Assembly: GCA_963695415.1 (NCBI GenBank) | Contig: CAVOGL010000006.1 | Span: 124,001 to 188,000, forward strand | Length of the DNA: 64,000 bases | Source of the DNA: CAVXWV01 sp963695415 | GTDB lineage: Bacteria; Chloroflexota; Anaerolineae; Anaerolineales; UBA4823 | Reading direction: 5' to 3' | Shown here: positions 47,723-57,088 of the stretch, piece by piece | How the letters are laid out: every line of letters starts with the position of its first letter | Position numbering within the stretch: the stretch's first letter is position 1 | The notes under the pieces: model-generated | What the model was told of the DNA's origin: nothing | What the model saw: only the letters and a program-made list of their open reading frames with translations | Databases searched by the model: none | Translations under genes and position numbers: made by a program

Positions 47723-47895
47723 TTTTCACAACAATTTATAAGGATAAAACCGCACTTATGGTGTCTGCCTGGAATTTGCCAGATTAAAAATGAAGTAAAA
47801 TGGTTACAGCCACCCATAAATTTGGGCGCAGTTACTGGTATCCATGTCATTCCAATTACGAGTAGAAATCCGGGACAATTTCCTGGTTTCTACCT

Positions 47896-47944
47896 GACCC
47901 CCGATACATTCTCGGGTCATAATCGTCCCCGAATACCTTTCGGG
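47896..47944 (+). promoter_or_regulatory. Paired stem-loops in the leader of the FHA-ABC gene
   Basis: Two hairpins lie in tandem: GACCC...GGGTC with an inner CCGA/TCGG region (47896-47918) and CCCGAA-tacct-TTCGGG (47928-47944). A third, weaker pair lies just upstream. They end 32 bases before the ATG. No T-run follows, so they would be in the transcript leader or act as a weak attenuator. I know of no matching riboswitch. Confidence 0.4.
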
Positions 47945-47976
47945 CTTAATCCGGGAAAGTCTGCACAGGAAGGGAT

Positions 47977-50900
47977 ATGAGCTCTCTAAACCAACCGAAA
48001 TTAACCATCACGAAAGGTCAGGCTTCCGGCAAGGAATTCGCCATTGATAAGGATGTAAATATCCTGGGGCGAGAACCTGGAGTCGATATCCTCGTCGAAT
48101 CACCTGGTGTCTCCCGCCAACATGCGCGCCTTTCTCGCCAGGGTAACCAGTTTACGCTTGAAGACCTGGGAAGCAGCAATGGCACATTTGTCAATGGAAA
48201 CCGTATCCACCAGCCCGTGGTGTTGAACAACGGAGATGAGATCAACCTGGGTCAGTCTGTTTCCTTGAATTTTATGGACGCTCAATCCCAGGTTGCCGCC
48301 ACGATGTTCGAAGGCAGCCTGTCGCAGGCTGACATGACGATGTTGGAGAGTGAAACACCCGACATGTATCGTGATCCTCGCGCCCGTGAAGATCACGCCC
48401 GTGAAGATCACGCCGCGACCATGATCGGTGAAGAACCAGGCGGTCGCCGGGTTTCTGCCCCACCGCAGCTCAGCATCGCCATTGCAGGTGGGGCTTCACA
48501 AACACACACACTGACCTCGGCTAAGGTCACGATCGGTCGTGCAGATGACAACCAGATCGTCATCCATTCGCGCATCGTCTCACGCTACCACGCTTATCTT
48601 GAAAGAACAGCAGAAGGTTACCGCCTGGTAGCACTGCCGGACGCAGCAAACCCGATCCTGCTGGATGGTCGCCCGGTAGAGAGGGAGCATTCACTCCAAC
48701 ATGGGCAGATCCTGCGCATTGGCAGCCTGGACCCAGGATTGATGGTGACTCTGACCTATACCAACCCGGCGCAGGCTGTGTCTGCTGAGACAAAGTCAAT
48801 CCGCTTTGGTGAAAAGACCAGCATCCAGATCGGTCGAGATCCAACCAATGATGTAGTGCTGGATTCACCCAACGTATCTCGCTATCACGCCCAGATCGAG
48901 CGCATCGGTCAACGTCACCGCCTGCGTGACCTGCGCTCCTCCAACGGCACTTTTGTCAACGATGAGCGGGTTGAAGAGGCCTGGCTGCAGGAAAACGATG
49001 TTGTCCGCATCGGTCGACACCGGTTCGTGATGGGTAAAGATGAACTGGGGCAGGAAGAAGAGACCCGCGGTTTGCAGGTTGATGCTTTCAACCTGAATAA
49101 GTGGGTGCGTAAAGACCTGAACATCTTGAAAGATATTTCAGTGGCTTTCAAACCACGTGAATTCATTGTTGTTGTCGGGCAGAGCGGCGGCGGGAAGACC
49201 ACCCTCGTGGATGCCATCGCCGGTTACAGACCTGCCACGCAGGGCGTGGTACTGGTCAATGGGATCAATGTTTATAAGAATTTCGATGCCGTGCACAACG
49301 ATTTCGGATATGTGCCCCAGCAAGACATCATCCATCGAGAACTGAGCGTATACCAGGCTCTGGAATATGCAGCCCGGCTGCGCATGCCGCGAGATACAAC
49401 CAAAGCAGAAAGACACAAACGCATCCTCGAAGTACTCGACGATCTTGATCTTACCCACCGTAAAGACACGCCAATCCAGAAATTGTCAGGTGGTCAGATC
49501 AAGCGTGTATCAATCGGGGTCGAGCTGCTCACACAGCCCGGTCTGTTCTTCCTGGATGAACCCACATCGGGTCTTGACCCCGGCACGGAGACCACTTTCA
49601 TGCACTTGATGCGCCGGTTGGCTGACCAGGGACGGACCATTGTCATGGTGACTCACGCTACAAAAAACGTGATGCTTGCAGACAAGGTTGTGTTCCTGGC
49701 TCGCGGCGGTTACCTGGCATGGTTTGGACCCCCGGAGGAGGCCCTGCAGTATTTCGACCAATACAGGTCTGAACGCGAACAACGTTCCCGGGAGATGGAA
49801 TTCGACCAGATTTATGCGATCCTTGACCAACCCGAAAAAGGCTCCGCGGAAGATTGGGCGAAACGGTACAGCGAGCACGAGGCGTACCAGAAATACATCG
49901 TCCAACCGCTGCAGCAGACGCAATCGGAGATTTCTCAAGCCAACGTGGGTCAGGTGGCTGCCAGCAAACAAACGAAAGCCACAAAAACGAAACATGTCTC
50001 CAACGTGTCTGCCCTGCGCCAGTTTTTCATTTTGTCCGGCAGAAACCTGAAAATCCTTTCACGAGATCGCACCAGCCTGGTATTGATGCTGCTGGCTCCG
50101 CCAGCAATTGCCGCGCTCGACCTGGTCATTGCGCCATTGATGGGACGGGCGCCGTTCGAATACCTCAACGGCGACGCTGCCAATGCCGCGATAACGCTTT
50201 TTCTCCTGACCATATACTGTCTCTTAATGGGCGGGTTCTCGCAGATGCGTGAGTTTGTCAAAGAGACGGAGATCTACAAGCGCGAACGCCTGGTTAACTT
50301 GAAAATTTTCCCGTACGTGCTTTCGAAAGTGTGGGTGGCGATGATGCTGGCTTTCTACCAGGCGGCAGCGTTTGCCATCTTCCATTACCTGGCTTTTGAT
50401 ATGCCCGGAGGTCCGCTGGAGTTTGGTTTATTCTATGTCACCCTGGTGTTGGCATCCATGGCAGGTATGATGGGAGGGCTTCTGGCATCAGCAATCTCAC
50501 CAACTGCCAGTGCAGCGCCTCTGTTGATGATCTTGCTGATCGTCCCGCAGATCGTGTTGAGCGGCGCCCTGGCTCCTGTGCCGGAAAACATCAGCGCGAT
50601 CGCGTCCACTCGTTGGGCTTATGAAAGCTTCATCGGCATCACCGCCATCGGCGCAGATGTCGAAGCGGATTTGTGCTGGCAGTTGGACGAGGATGTTGCG
50701 CGATGCGATGTCGATTGAAGATAAGGCATCGCAGGGCTGCCGCTGCATGGGTGTGGCTGTTTTCGATCCCGAATCTTGTAATTTCCCGGGATTGGGGCAA
50801 TACTACAAACCTGAAGTTGACCAACCCGCGCCGCAGGAACCGCCCCCGCTGGATGCGAAACCATCAGAACCCGAATTTCCTCCAGCACCAGAACCACCGG

Positions 50901-51277
50901 AGGATGAGAATGACCAGGTTGCCACGGTGGGATACTTAAATGCACTCAAAGCCTACCAGGATGAGGTTGGTTTGCTGCAGGATCAATACCGCAGCGACAT
51001 GGAACTTTACGAGGCAAAGGCAAAAGTATTCGAAGCGCAGATGGAAGATTACCAGAGCGCACGTTTGACTTATGAAGGGGCGCGTGCCGAAGCCATAAAC
51101 ACCGCTGAAGGCTTGATCAAGAATGTGCGTGAAGAATTCGGCTGGGCGTTTGTAAATAAAAATGACCCAGAGGTATTCTGGCCCTGGATGCTCAAGACGT
51201 GGTTTGCGCAGATGACCATCATGCTGGTTTACATCACCCTGATCCTGATAATCTTCAAACGGAAGGATATAGCCTGA
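47977..51277 (+). CDS. ABCG-type transporter with three N-terminal FHA domains (frameshifted)
   Basis: The corrected protein has about 1099 residues. Three FHA domains come first (about 8-95, 160-260 and 270-355), two with full GR...SRxHA...NGTFVN phosphothreonine-binding residues and the middle one lacking the last Asn. The ABC domain follows (GQSGGGKTT, LSGGQIKR, FFLDEPTSGLD, VTHATKN), then an ABC-2 membrane region. Between the last two spans is an outer loop of about 170 residues with a proline-rich part and a coiled coil. The frame breaks at 50696-50697, where GATGTTGCGC should read GATGTGCGC. FHA domains read pThr, so a kinase should gate this transporter, as Rv1747 is gated by PknF. The cargo is unknown. 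Confidence 0.88.
48382..48411 (+). repeat. 15-bp in-frame tandem duplication between FHA domains
   Basis: GCCCGTGAAGATCAC occurs twice in a row, coding for AREDH-AREDH in the linker between the first and second FHA domains. The exact copy suggests a recent slipped-strand event. The frame is kept. Confidence 0.85.
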
Positions 51278-52317
51278 TGAACCGAACAAACCCGGCATTA
51301 AAAAAAGCCTTCATGTTCCTGACGTTAGTGGTTTTATTGGTGCTTTCAGGATGCAGCCTCACCGGAGGGGGCAGCGAACCGAACGCAACTCTCACGGCAT
51401 TGAGCCAATCGATCTTATTAACCGCGACCGCAGGGGAGCAGGATGAGGAGTCGGGGGACAGCTCAAGCAGCAAGGTCGCTACCGCTGAGGCGAAAGCCAC
51501 CCAGCAGGGCGAATCCATCTTTGCGACGCAAACAGCCCAGGTTTCTGGCAGAGATGAAAGCCAGCTGGCGACAGCCACAGTGGCTGCACCCGTCCTGGCT
51601 GAATTGCCCGGCTATGGAATCGATAAGGAAAAAGGGCACGTGGCATGGCTGCATGACCCGCTTACCCTCGATATTTCCGGATACCAGCAGATGGCTTTCG
51701 GAAATGACTACAAGGGAACCACAGCCAAAGATTTCGTTCTGGCAGCTGACATCAACTGGGACACGCAGTACGGGGGTTCGGGCTGCGGTTTCATGTTCCG
51801 TTCCGATGGTGATCAAAACAAACCCAACCAATACATGGTAATCATCTCGCGCTTCGCCAATGGAAGAGCCCTGTTCACTGCTCTGGCGGAAGGCGAGCTG
51901 GCAAATATGCAGGATTTTTACCCTAAGGACCAGGACCGTTCATTCGAATGGCAAAATGGGACGACGAACCGGTTGGCGGTCGTGGCGCGGGGCAACATCA
52001 TCGAAATTTTCACCAATGGCATGAAAATCGGAGAGGTCGACACCACACAACCTCCCAAACAGCCTCGCCAACCGCCCAAGCCTCAAATGCCTCTCGATGA
52101 AAATGACAACGACCAGGTCAAAGCTTACCAGAACCAGTTGAAAGAATACCAGGACATGCTTGACCAGAACCAGCAAAACTACCAGATGGCTTCGCGCAAC
52201 TTCGAGCTTCTGCCTACAGAATTTGGCGAGGGGTTCCTGGGCATGATCGCTTTGAGCCAGTCGGGTCACACGATCTGCAATTTTAACGATGCCTGGTTGT
52301 GGATTATCGAACCATAA
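51277..52317 (+). CDS. Outer lipoprotein, lectin-like domain with coiled-coil insertion
   Basis: This protein of about 346 residues has a lipoprotein signal (FMFLTLVVLLVLSGC, lipobox LSGC), a Thr/Ala-rich linker (to about 105) and a concanavalin-like sandwich similar to LamG/DUF1080 domains (WDTQYGGSGCGFMFRSD, NRLAVVARGNIIEIFTNGMKIGEV). The sandwich is interrupted, near residues 254-312, by a proline-rich stretch and a coiled coil (PLDENDNDQVKAYQNQLKEY), and resumes with EGFLGMIALSQSG. The insertion resembles the outer loop of the upstream transporter. ATG 51277 overlaps the transporter TGA (TGATG), so the two are co-expressed. Function unknown; a transporter accessory subunit is the natural guess. 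Confidence 0.75.
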   Translation: MNRTNPALKKAFMFLTLVVLLVLSGCSLTGGGSEPNATLTALSQSILLTATAGEQDEESGDSSSSKVATAEAKATQQGESIFATQTAQVSGRDESQLATATVAAPVLAELPGYGIDKEKGHVAWLHDPLTLDISGYQQMAFGNDYKGTTAKDFVLAADINWDTQYGGSGCGFMFRSDGDQNKPNQYMVIISRFANGRALFTALAEGELANMQDFYPKDQDRSFEWQNGTTNRLAVVARGNIIEIFTNGMKIGEVDTTQPPKQPRQPPKPQMPLDENDNDQVKAYQNQLKEYQDMLDQNQQNYQMASRNFELLPTEFGEGFLGMIALSQSGHTICNFNDAWLWIIEP

Positions 52318-52362
52318 GATGATTATTTACCCGCTAAACCACTAACACACACATAAACTTGA

Positions 52363-54780
52363 ATGGCAATTTCTGATAACAGATCATCCCCAGACAACAT
52401 TCCTGCGCATATACCCAGAGTGCTCGGAGGCAGGTACCAGATCCAATCGCTGATAGGACGCGGCGGTATGGCAGCTGTGTACAAGGCATACGATCCGAAC
52501 CTGCGGCGGACAGTGGCGGTGAAAATCATCCACTCCCACCTTTCGAACAACCCGGACTTCTTACGCCGCTTCGAGGAGGAAGCAACTTCGATTGCGCGGC
52601 TGCGCCACCCCAATATTATCCAAATTTTCGACTTCAACCACGAGGGCAATAATTATTACATGGTCATGGAGTTCATCGCCGGTGAGACACTTCAGACTCG
52701 TTTGAAACGCCTGAAAGAGAGCAACCGGCGGCTTCCCTTCGATGAAGCGATCGGCTTTGCCAGCGATATCAGCCAGGCCGCGGCTGAAGCGCACCAGCGC
52801 GGTATGATCCACCGGGATATAAAACCCGCCAACGTGATGATCAACGTGCACAACCGGGCTGTGCTGATGGATTTTGGGATTGCGCGCATGGTCGGGGGCT
52901 CGAGGCACACTGCCACAGGCGCTGTGCTGGGCACAGCCATGTATATGTCACCCGAGCAGATCCAGGGGATCCAGGCAGACACTCGCGCGGATATTTACTC
53001 GATTGGCGTGACCCTCTTCGAAATGCTAGGGGGCAGACCGCCTTTCGAGTCCGATTCGGCAATGACCTTGATGATGATGCATCTCAATGACCCGGTGCCG
53101 GATATCCGCAAGCTGTCGCCGGACGTACCGCTGGCGATGCTGGCAGTTATCGACAAAGCGCTTGCGAAGAACCGTGACCAGCGTTATCAGAGTGCGGGTG
53201 AATTGAACACTGCCATAAGAAAATGCCTGGATAGTGTAGATAAACCTCTACCGCCAGCCGCAGCGGCGATGGCAACCATCATCGAGCCGTTGAACAAGGC
53301 TCAACCCGGTAGTGACCGAACCATCATGGAACCCCTGGCGCCAGATTCAGTTGGGGGGAAGGACGTGAACGCAGTCACTGTCCAGAAAACCAGCTCGGGG
53401 CAGACGATCATTGAACGCACCGGTCACCCGGTGTCCGCAGGGCGCCCGGCAGCGCCTATGGCGGCGCCTGTGGCGGCGCCTGTGGCGGCGCCACAGGCTG
53501 TCCCAACACCTGTGACTGATGATGGCAAACCGAAAAGCAGCCGCTTAGGGTTGTACATATTGGCACTCATCGCATTGGTGGTGCTGTGTGGGGGAGGATT
53601 TTTTGGATTCCAACGCTTCGTTTACCCAGAATTAACTCGTGAAGGCGGCGTTCTCGCAGGCTTGTTTTCCAACACCCCGGCAACGCCCGTGGTGCTAGTC
53701 GTCACCTCCACAGGAGACGCTGCCCAGGTGCAAGACGCCACACCAACCGAAATTGAAGCCACACCCACCCAGGCAGAAGCCACACAGACTCTTTCACCAA
53801 CGGACACCGTTGAAGCGCCAACCTCCACGCCTTTGCCAGTCGTAATCGGCGGCGCGGACAAGATCGCCTATGTCAACGAAAGCAACATCTGGATCGCCAA
53901 CCTGGATGGCAGCCAGCTGACCCAACTCACCAGTGACGGTGCAGAGAAGAAATACCTGCGCTGGCTGCCCGATGGCTTAGGGTTGAGCTACATCAGCGGG
54001 AAGTGCATCAAGACCCTTTCGATCGAGGGTGAAGACCAGGTGCTGACCTGTTTCCCAAACGTCGACTACCTCGATTCGTTTGAAGTATCACCGGACGGCA
54101 GCCAGGTGGTGATCAGCCTGGACAACCTGATCTACATGGTCCCCTTCGACACCCAGGCACTGGCTGAAGCAGACCGGCACAGCGACCTGGAAAGGATGGC
54201 AACCTGCACCGCGCTGGCGCCTTTCGAACGAAATGCCGGTCGATCGGTGCGCTGGTCAAACGACGGCACTAAATGGGCAATGATTGTAATTGGTGTGCTT
54301 AAAGATGGACGGCGAGGTGACCTGATCCACGTCTTCCCGATCGACCGCTGCATCCCCAACCCGCTGGTTGAGGTGCAGTTCCCTCCACCCCACTTCTCCT
54401 ACCGTGAGTACGAACGCAACCCCAGAATCGTCAGCTTCGACTGGGATGGCGATGCCCTGTTCAGTTTCAACAGTGAAAACCGTAATGACGGTTTTGGGAG
54501 CATGCAAATTTTCAACATGGAGTCGTTCCGGCACAGCGAAAACATCAACCCTATTGACGGGGTGTGCTGCTACCGGGACATGCAGTGGAGCCCGGATGGC
54601 AGCTACCTTGTGTTTGCCTTCCAGAATTACCTGCAGGGCGCTAACTCCACCACCCAAATCTATTACATACCTTACGGCAGCATAGGGACCGGCGCATCTT
54701 ATGAGCCGCTGCCCCTGCCGATCATCACCAACCCAAGGGAGAAACCACAACCCGTATTAAGACCGGCTATCCAGCCCTGA
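52363..54780 (+). CDS. Membrane Ser/Thr protein kinase with outer WD40/TolB-like sensor domain
   Basis: This 805-residue Hanks-type kinase has the Gly loop GRGGMAAVYKA, catalytic Lys in VAVKII, the HRDIKPANVM loop, DFGIARM and a normal C-lobe (to about 285). A low-complexity linker with an AAP repeat follows, then one span (LYILALIALVVLCGGGFFGF), a Thr/Pro/Ala-rich stalk and an outer domain of about 320 residues with propeller-like blades (IWIANLDGSQLTQLTSDG, MQWSPDGSYLVFAFQ). The kinase can thus sense outside and phosphorylate inside. Its closest candidate target is the FHA-bearing transporter two genes upstream. Confidence 0.92.
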   Translation: MAISDNRSSPDNIPAHIPRVLGGRYQIQSLIGRGGMAAVYKAYDPNLRRTVAVKIIHSHLSNNPDFLRRFEEEATSIARLRHPNIIQIFDFNHEGNNYYMVMEFIAGETLQTRLKRLKESNRRLPFDEAIGFASDISQAAAEAHQRGMIHRDIKPANVMINVHNRAVLMDFGIARMVGGSRHTATGAVLGTAMYMSPEQIQGIQADTRADIYSIGVTLFEMLGGRPPFESDSAMTLMMMHLNDPVPDIRKLSPDVPLAMLAVIDKALAKNRDQRYQSAGELNTAIRKCLDSVDKPLPPAAAAMATIIEPLNKAQPGSDRTIMEPLAPDSVGGKDVNAVTVQKTSSGQTIIERTGHPVSAGRPAAPMAAPVAAPVAAPQAVPTPVTDDGKPKSSRLGLYILALIALVVLCGGGFFGFQRFVYPELTREGGVLAGLFSNTPATPVVLVVTSTGDAAQVQDATPTEIEATPTQAEATQTLSPTDTVEAPTSTPLPVVIGGADKIAYVNESNIWIANLDGSQLTQLTSDGAEKKYLRWLPDGLGLSYISGKCIKTLSIEGEDQVLTCFPNVDYLDSFEVSPDGSQVVISLDNLIYMVPFDTQALAEADRHSDLERMATCTALAPFERNAGRSVRWSNDGTKWAMIVIGVLKDGRRGDLIHVFPIDRCIPNPLVEVQFPPPHFSYREYERNPRIVSFDWDGDALFSFNSENRNDGFGSMQIFNMESFRHSENINPIDGVCCYRDMQWSPDGSYLVFAFQNYLQGANSTTQIYYIPYGSIGTGASYEPLPLPIITNPREKPQPVLRPAIQP
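53458..53493 (+). repeat. 12-bp in-frame tandem triplicate in the kinase linker
   Basis: Three near-identical 12-bp units (ATGGCGGCGCCT, GTGGCGGCGCCT, GTGGCGGCGCCA) code for MAAP-VAAP-VAAP in the juxtamembrane linker. Copy-number change here would keep frame and only alter linker length. Confidence 0.8.
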
Positions 54781-54826
54781 CAAACCGAATCTCGTGACTA
54801 CCACAAACGCCAAAGGAGGTGGTGCG

Positions 54827-54886
54827 ATGAACGCAGAAGCGATGAACGCAGAAGCGATGGACGCAGAAGCGATGGACGCAGAAGCA
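54827..54886 (+). repeat. 15-bp tandem repeat, four copies, each beginning with ATG
   Basis: ATG(A/G)ACGCAGAAGC(G/A) is repeated four times and codes for MNAEA, MNAEA, MDAEA and MDAEA. The repeat is at the very start of the patatin gene, so each unit supplies an in-frame ATG. Only the first lies at proper distance from the ribosome site. Confidence 0.85.
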
Positions 54887-56959
54887 AAACAAACTATTGA
54901 CGCAGCCAAACAGGAGAAGCGATCTCCTGGAGGCTCAAAAACCAAGAAACGCGGCTTCGTGATGACCGGAGGCGGTGCAAAAGGTCTCTACGAAGCCGGT
55001 GTTATCCATGCCTTCCACATCACCAACATGGAATTCGATATCATCACCGGATCATCGATCGGGGCGATGAACAGCGTGTTCTTTGCCGAGTACCAGTATC
55101 GCAAAAGACAGCTCCCTGCCGAGGTCCGTCAGGACCCGGAGAAAGCAGTCGATGCAATGGATGACCTGATCAAAGCATACCACCATGCCTGGCTGCTGAT
55201 GCCTGACAAGAAGATCATCGATGACAGCGAGAGTGGACCCATCGGTAAGTTAAAAAACGACCTGGTGGAATTTGACCTCAGCCTGCCGCAGATTGTCAGC
55301 CTGCTGTGGTGGTGGACAGACCCGGAGCGTAAATCGATACCATCCCCAAAGGTATGGCCCGCATTGATGAAACTGGGGCGCGAGCTGATCGAACGACTGG
55401 GAGGTACTTCCAAGCTGCTCGAGATCATTAAGTCGGATGATGAATCACGCTTCCAGACGGCTATACGTACCTATCTGCACAGGTTTGGCATGGACCGCTC
55501 CCTGATTCCTGCCGGCGAAGGAGACAATGTCCTGCGGGATGTTTTCACCCTGCCTGTTTCACCGCTGCGAGCGGAGCACCTGGACGGCAGGATGTGGACC
55601 GACGCAGATGAGACCGCCGCGAAATTCAGCCTGGTAGAACCCGACCGGACGCTGCGAGATTACGCCCAGGCGGACATCACCGTACGCCTGACTCGGGCAA
55701 ACTACCGCACCGGGCGCCTGGAAATCTCCACATACATGGATCCTGAGGATTTTATCCGCTATATGAACAAACAGGCTTGGCGCGTCGAGGTCTCAGACCC
55801 GCACACGCTCCCGCTGAGCAGTTTCCGCCTGCAGATGCCCGGCAACCCCAATGCGCTCAACGCAGCGATTGCATCTGGTCGCTTCCCAGGCGTTTTCTCA
55901 CCTTATCCGGTCAGCGAGATCTATCCTGCGGACGATCCGGACAATGCGCTTTTGTACCGCATGTTTAATAACTGGATGGACGACCAGGAAACTGTAGACC
56001 AGCTGGGTCATTCATATGAGGCGGTGGCGGCAAAAACCAGTGAAGACTTGAAACCCTGGGATACGCTGACGGCGCGCTGGCAAAATGCAGAAAATATGCG
56101 CATGATTTTCCCGAAAGAATCTGACGCCTACCTGGACGGCGGTGCCATCGATAACACACCCGCCAACAGCGCAATCGACGCAGCAAGGGAATGGGTGGAC
56201 AGGGAAAGAATCTCCAAACGCGATGCGCTGCTGGAGGTGTTTATCGTCTTCCTGCACGCAGAACCCAGCATCGATCTTGTTCATACTGAAGATCCCAACC
56301 TCATCGAAGTGGTCGGTCGAACGCTGGATATCCAGGGATCAGCAAAGCTTTCCAACGAAGCGGTCAACCTGGAAACGATCAACCGCTTCGGACAGCGGGG
56401 CGAAACTCTCGGCAGGACGCTTCAGGTGCTTCTTGACAGCTACCAGGAAACACTGGCACAAATGCCTGAAGGGCAAAGGGAAAGTGTGGAAGCAGGCATC
56501 CGCGAACGCGCCCGCCAGGCCAGGCAGCGCGGATACATCGGCAGGGATGCTGATGGGATCCTTGAGCGCATTGCCGGTTGGACAGAGGCAACCATCGACA
56601 CACTGCCGCTGCATGTGGAAGCGGTCAAGGTTTACCCCGAGGATATGCCGCTGAGCACGCTGCAGTTCACTGAACGCCTGGGCTACCGCCAGGAAAACGC
56701 CATCGAGATGCTGGTGATGGGATGCTACAACACTCTCTGGGCTTTACGCACCCATTTGGATCAATCCAGGAACGTTGTGGACGAACAGGACAGACAGGTT
56801 CTGGAACTGGTGCGCAAATGGATGGGGAACGTCGAGATCCCGGAGGAAAGCCGCGAAACTTACGAACAACACCAGCAGGTGAAAGCGAATTGGAAGTGCC
56901 AGCGCACGCAGTGTGTGTACCACGCCAAACACTGCCCGCACGGCGCGAAAAGTTCTTAG
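54827..56959 (+). CDS. Patatin-like phospholipase, long form
   Basis: This protein of about 710 residues has the oxyanion motif TGGGAKGLYEAG, the nucleophile elbow GSSIGAM and the catalytic Asp in YLDGGAIDNTP, far down the chain, because about 300 residues are inserted between dyad residues. The last 25 residues are Cys/His-rich (WKCQRTQCVYHAKHCPH). AAAGGAGGT at 54812-54820 sets the start at ATG 54827, not the GTG at 54794. It follows the kinase by 46 bases and may belong to the same unit. No signal peptide is seen. The lipid substrate is unknown. Confidence 0.88.
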   Translation: MNAEAMNAEAMDAEAMDAEAKQTIDAAKQEKRSPGGSKTKKRGFVMTGGGAKGLYEAGVIHAFHITNMEFDIITGSSIGAMNSVFFAEYQYRKRQLPAEVRQDPEKAVDAMDDLIKAYHHAWLLMPDKKIIDDSESGPIGKLKNDLVEFDLSLPQIVSLLWWWTDPERKSIPSPKVWPALMKLGRELIERLGGTSKLLEIIKSDDESRFQTAIRTYLHRFGMDRSLIPAGEGDNVLRDVFTLPVSPLRAEHLDGRMWTDADETAAKFSLVEPDRTLRDYAQADITVRLTRANYRTGRLEISTYMDPEDFIRYMNKQAWRVEVSDPHTLPLSSFRLQMPGNPNALNAAIASGRFPGVFSPYPVSEIYPADDPDNALLYRMFNNWMDDQETVDQLGHSYEAVAAKTSEDLKPWDTLTARWQNAENMRMIFPKESDAYLDGGAIDNTPANSAIDAAREWVDRERISKRDALLEVFIVFLHAEPSIDLVHTEDPNLIEVVGRTLDIQGSAKLSNEAVNLETINRFGQRGETLGRTLQVLLDSYQETLAQMPEGQRESVEAGIRERARQARQRGYIGRDADGILERIAGWTEATIDTLPLHVEAVKVYPEDMPLSTLQFTERLGYRQENAIEMLVMGCYNTLWALRTHLDQSRNVVDEQDRQVLELVRKWMGNVEIPEESRETYEQHQQVKANWKCQRTQCVYHAKHCPHGAKSS

Positions 56960-57088
56960 GTCCTTCCGGCACACCCAGGTTCCTGAGCTCGAAAGAGCAT
57001 TATCGACCGCTCGCCAACCAGAACCGATTAATGATTGGGGTAAAATCTTAAGCAGAAACTTCTGGAAAGGATCCGGTTCGCAGGTAAC

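Noticed and set aside
5867..50697. Programmed frameshifting as explanation for the split genes
   Set aside because: The sites share no slippery heptamer with following structure, occur in unrelated families not known to use it, and are far too many.
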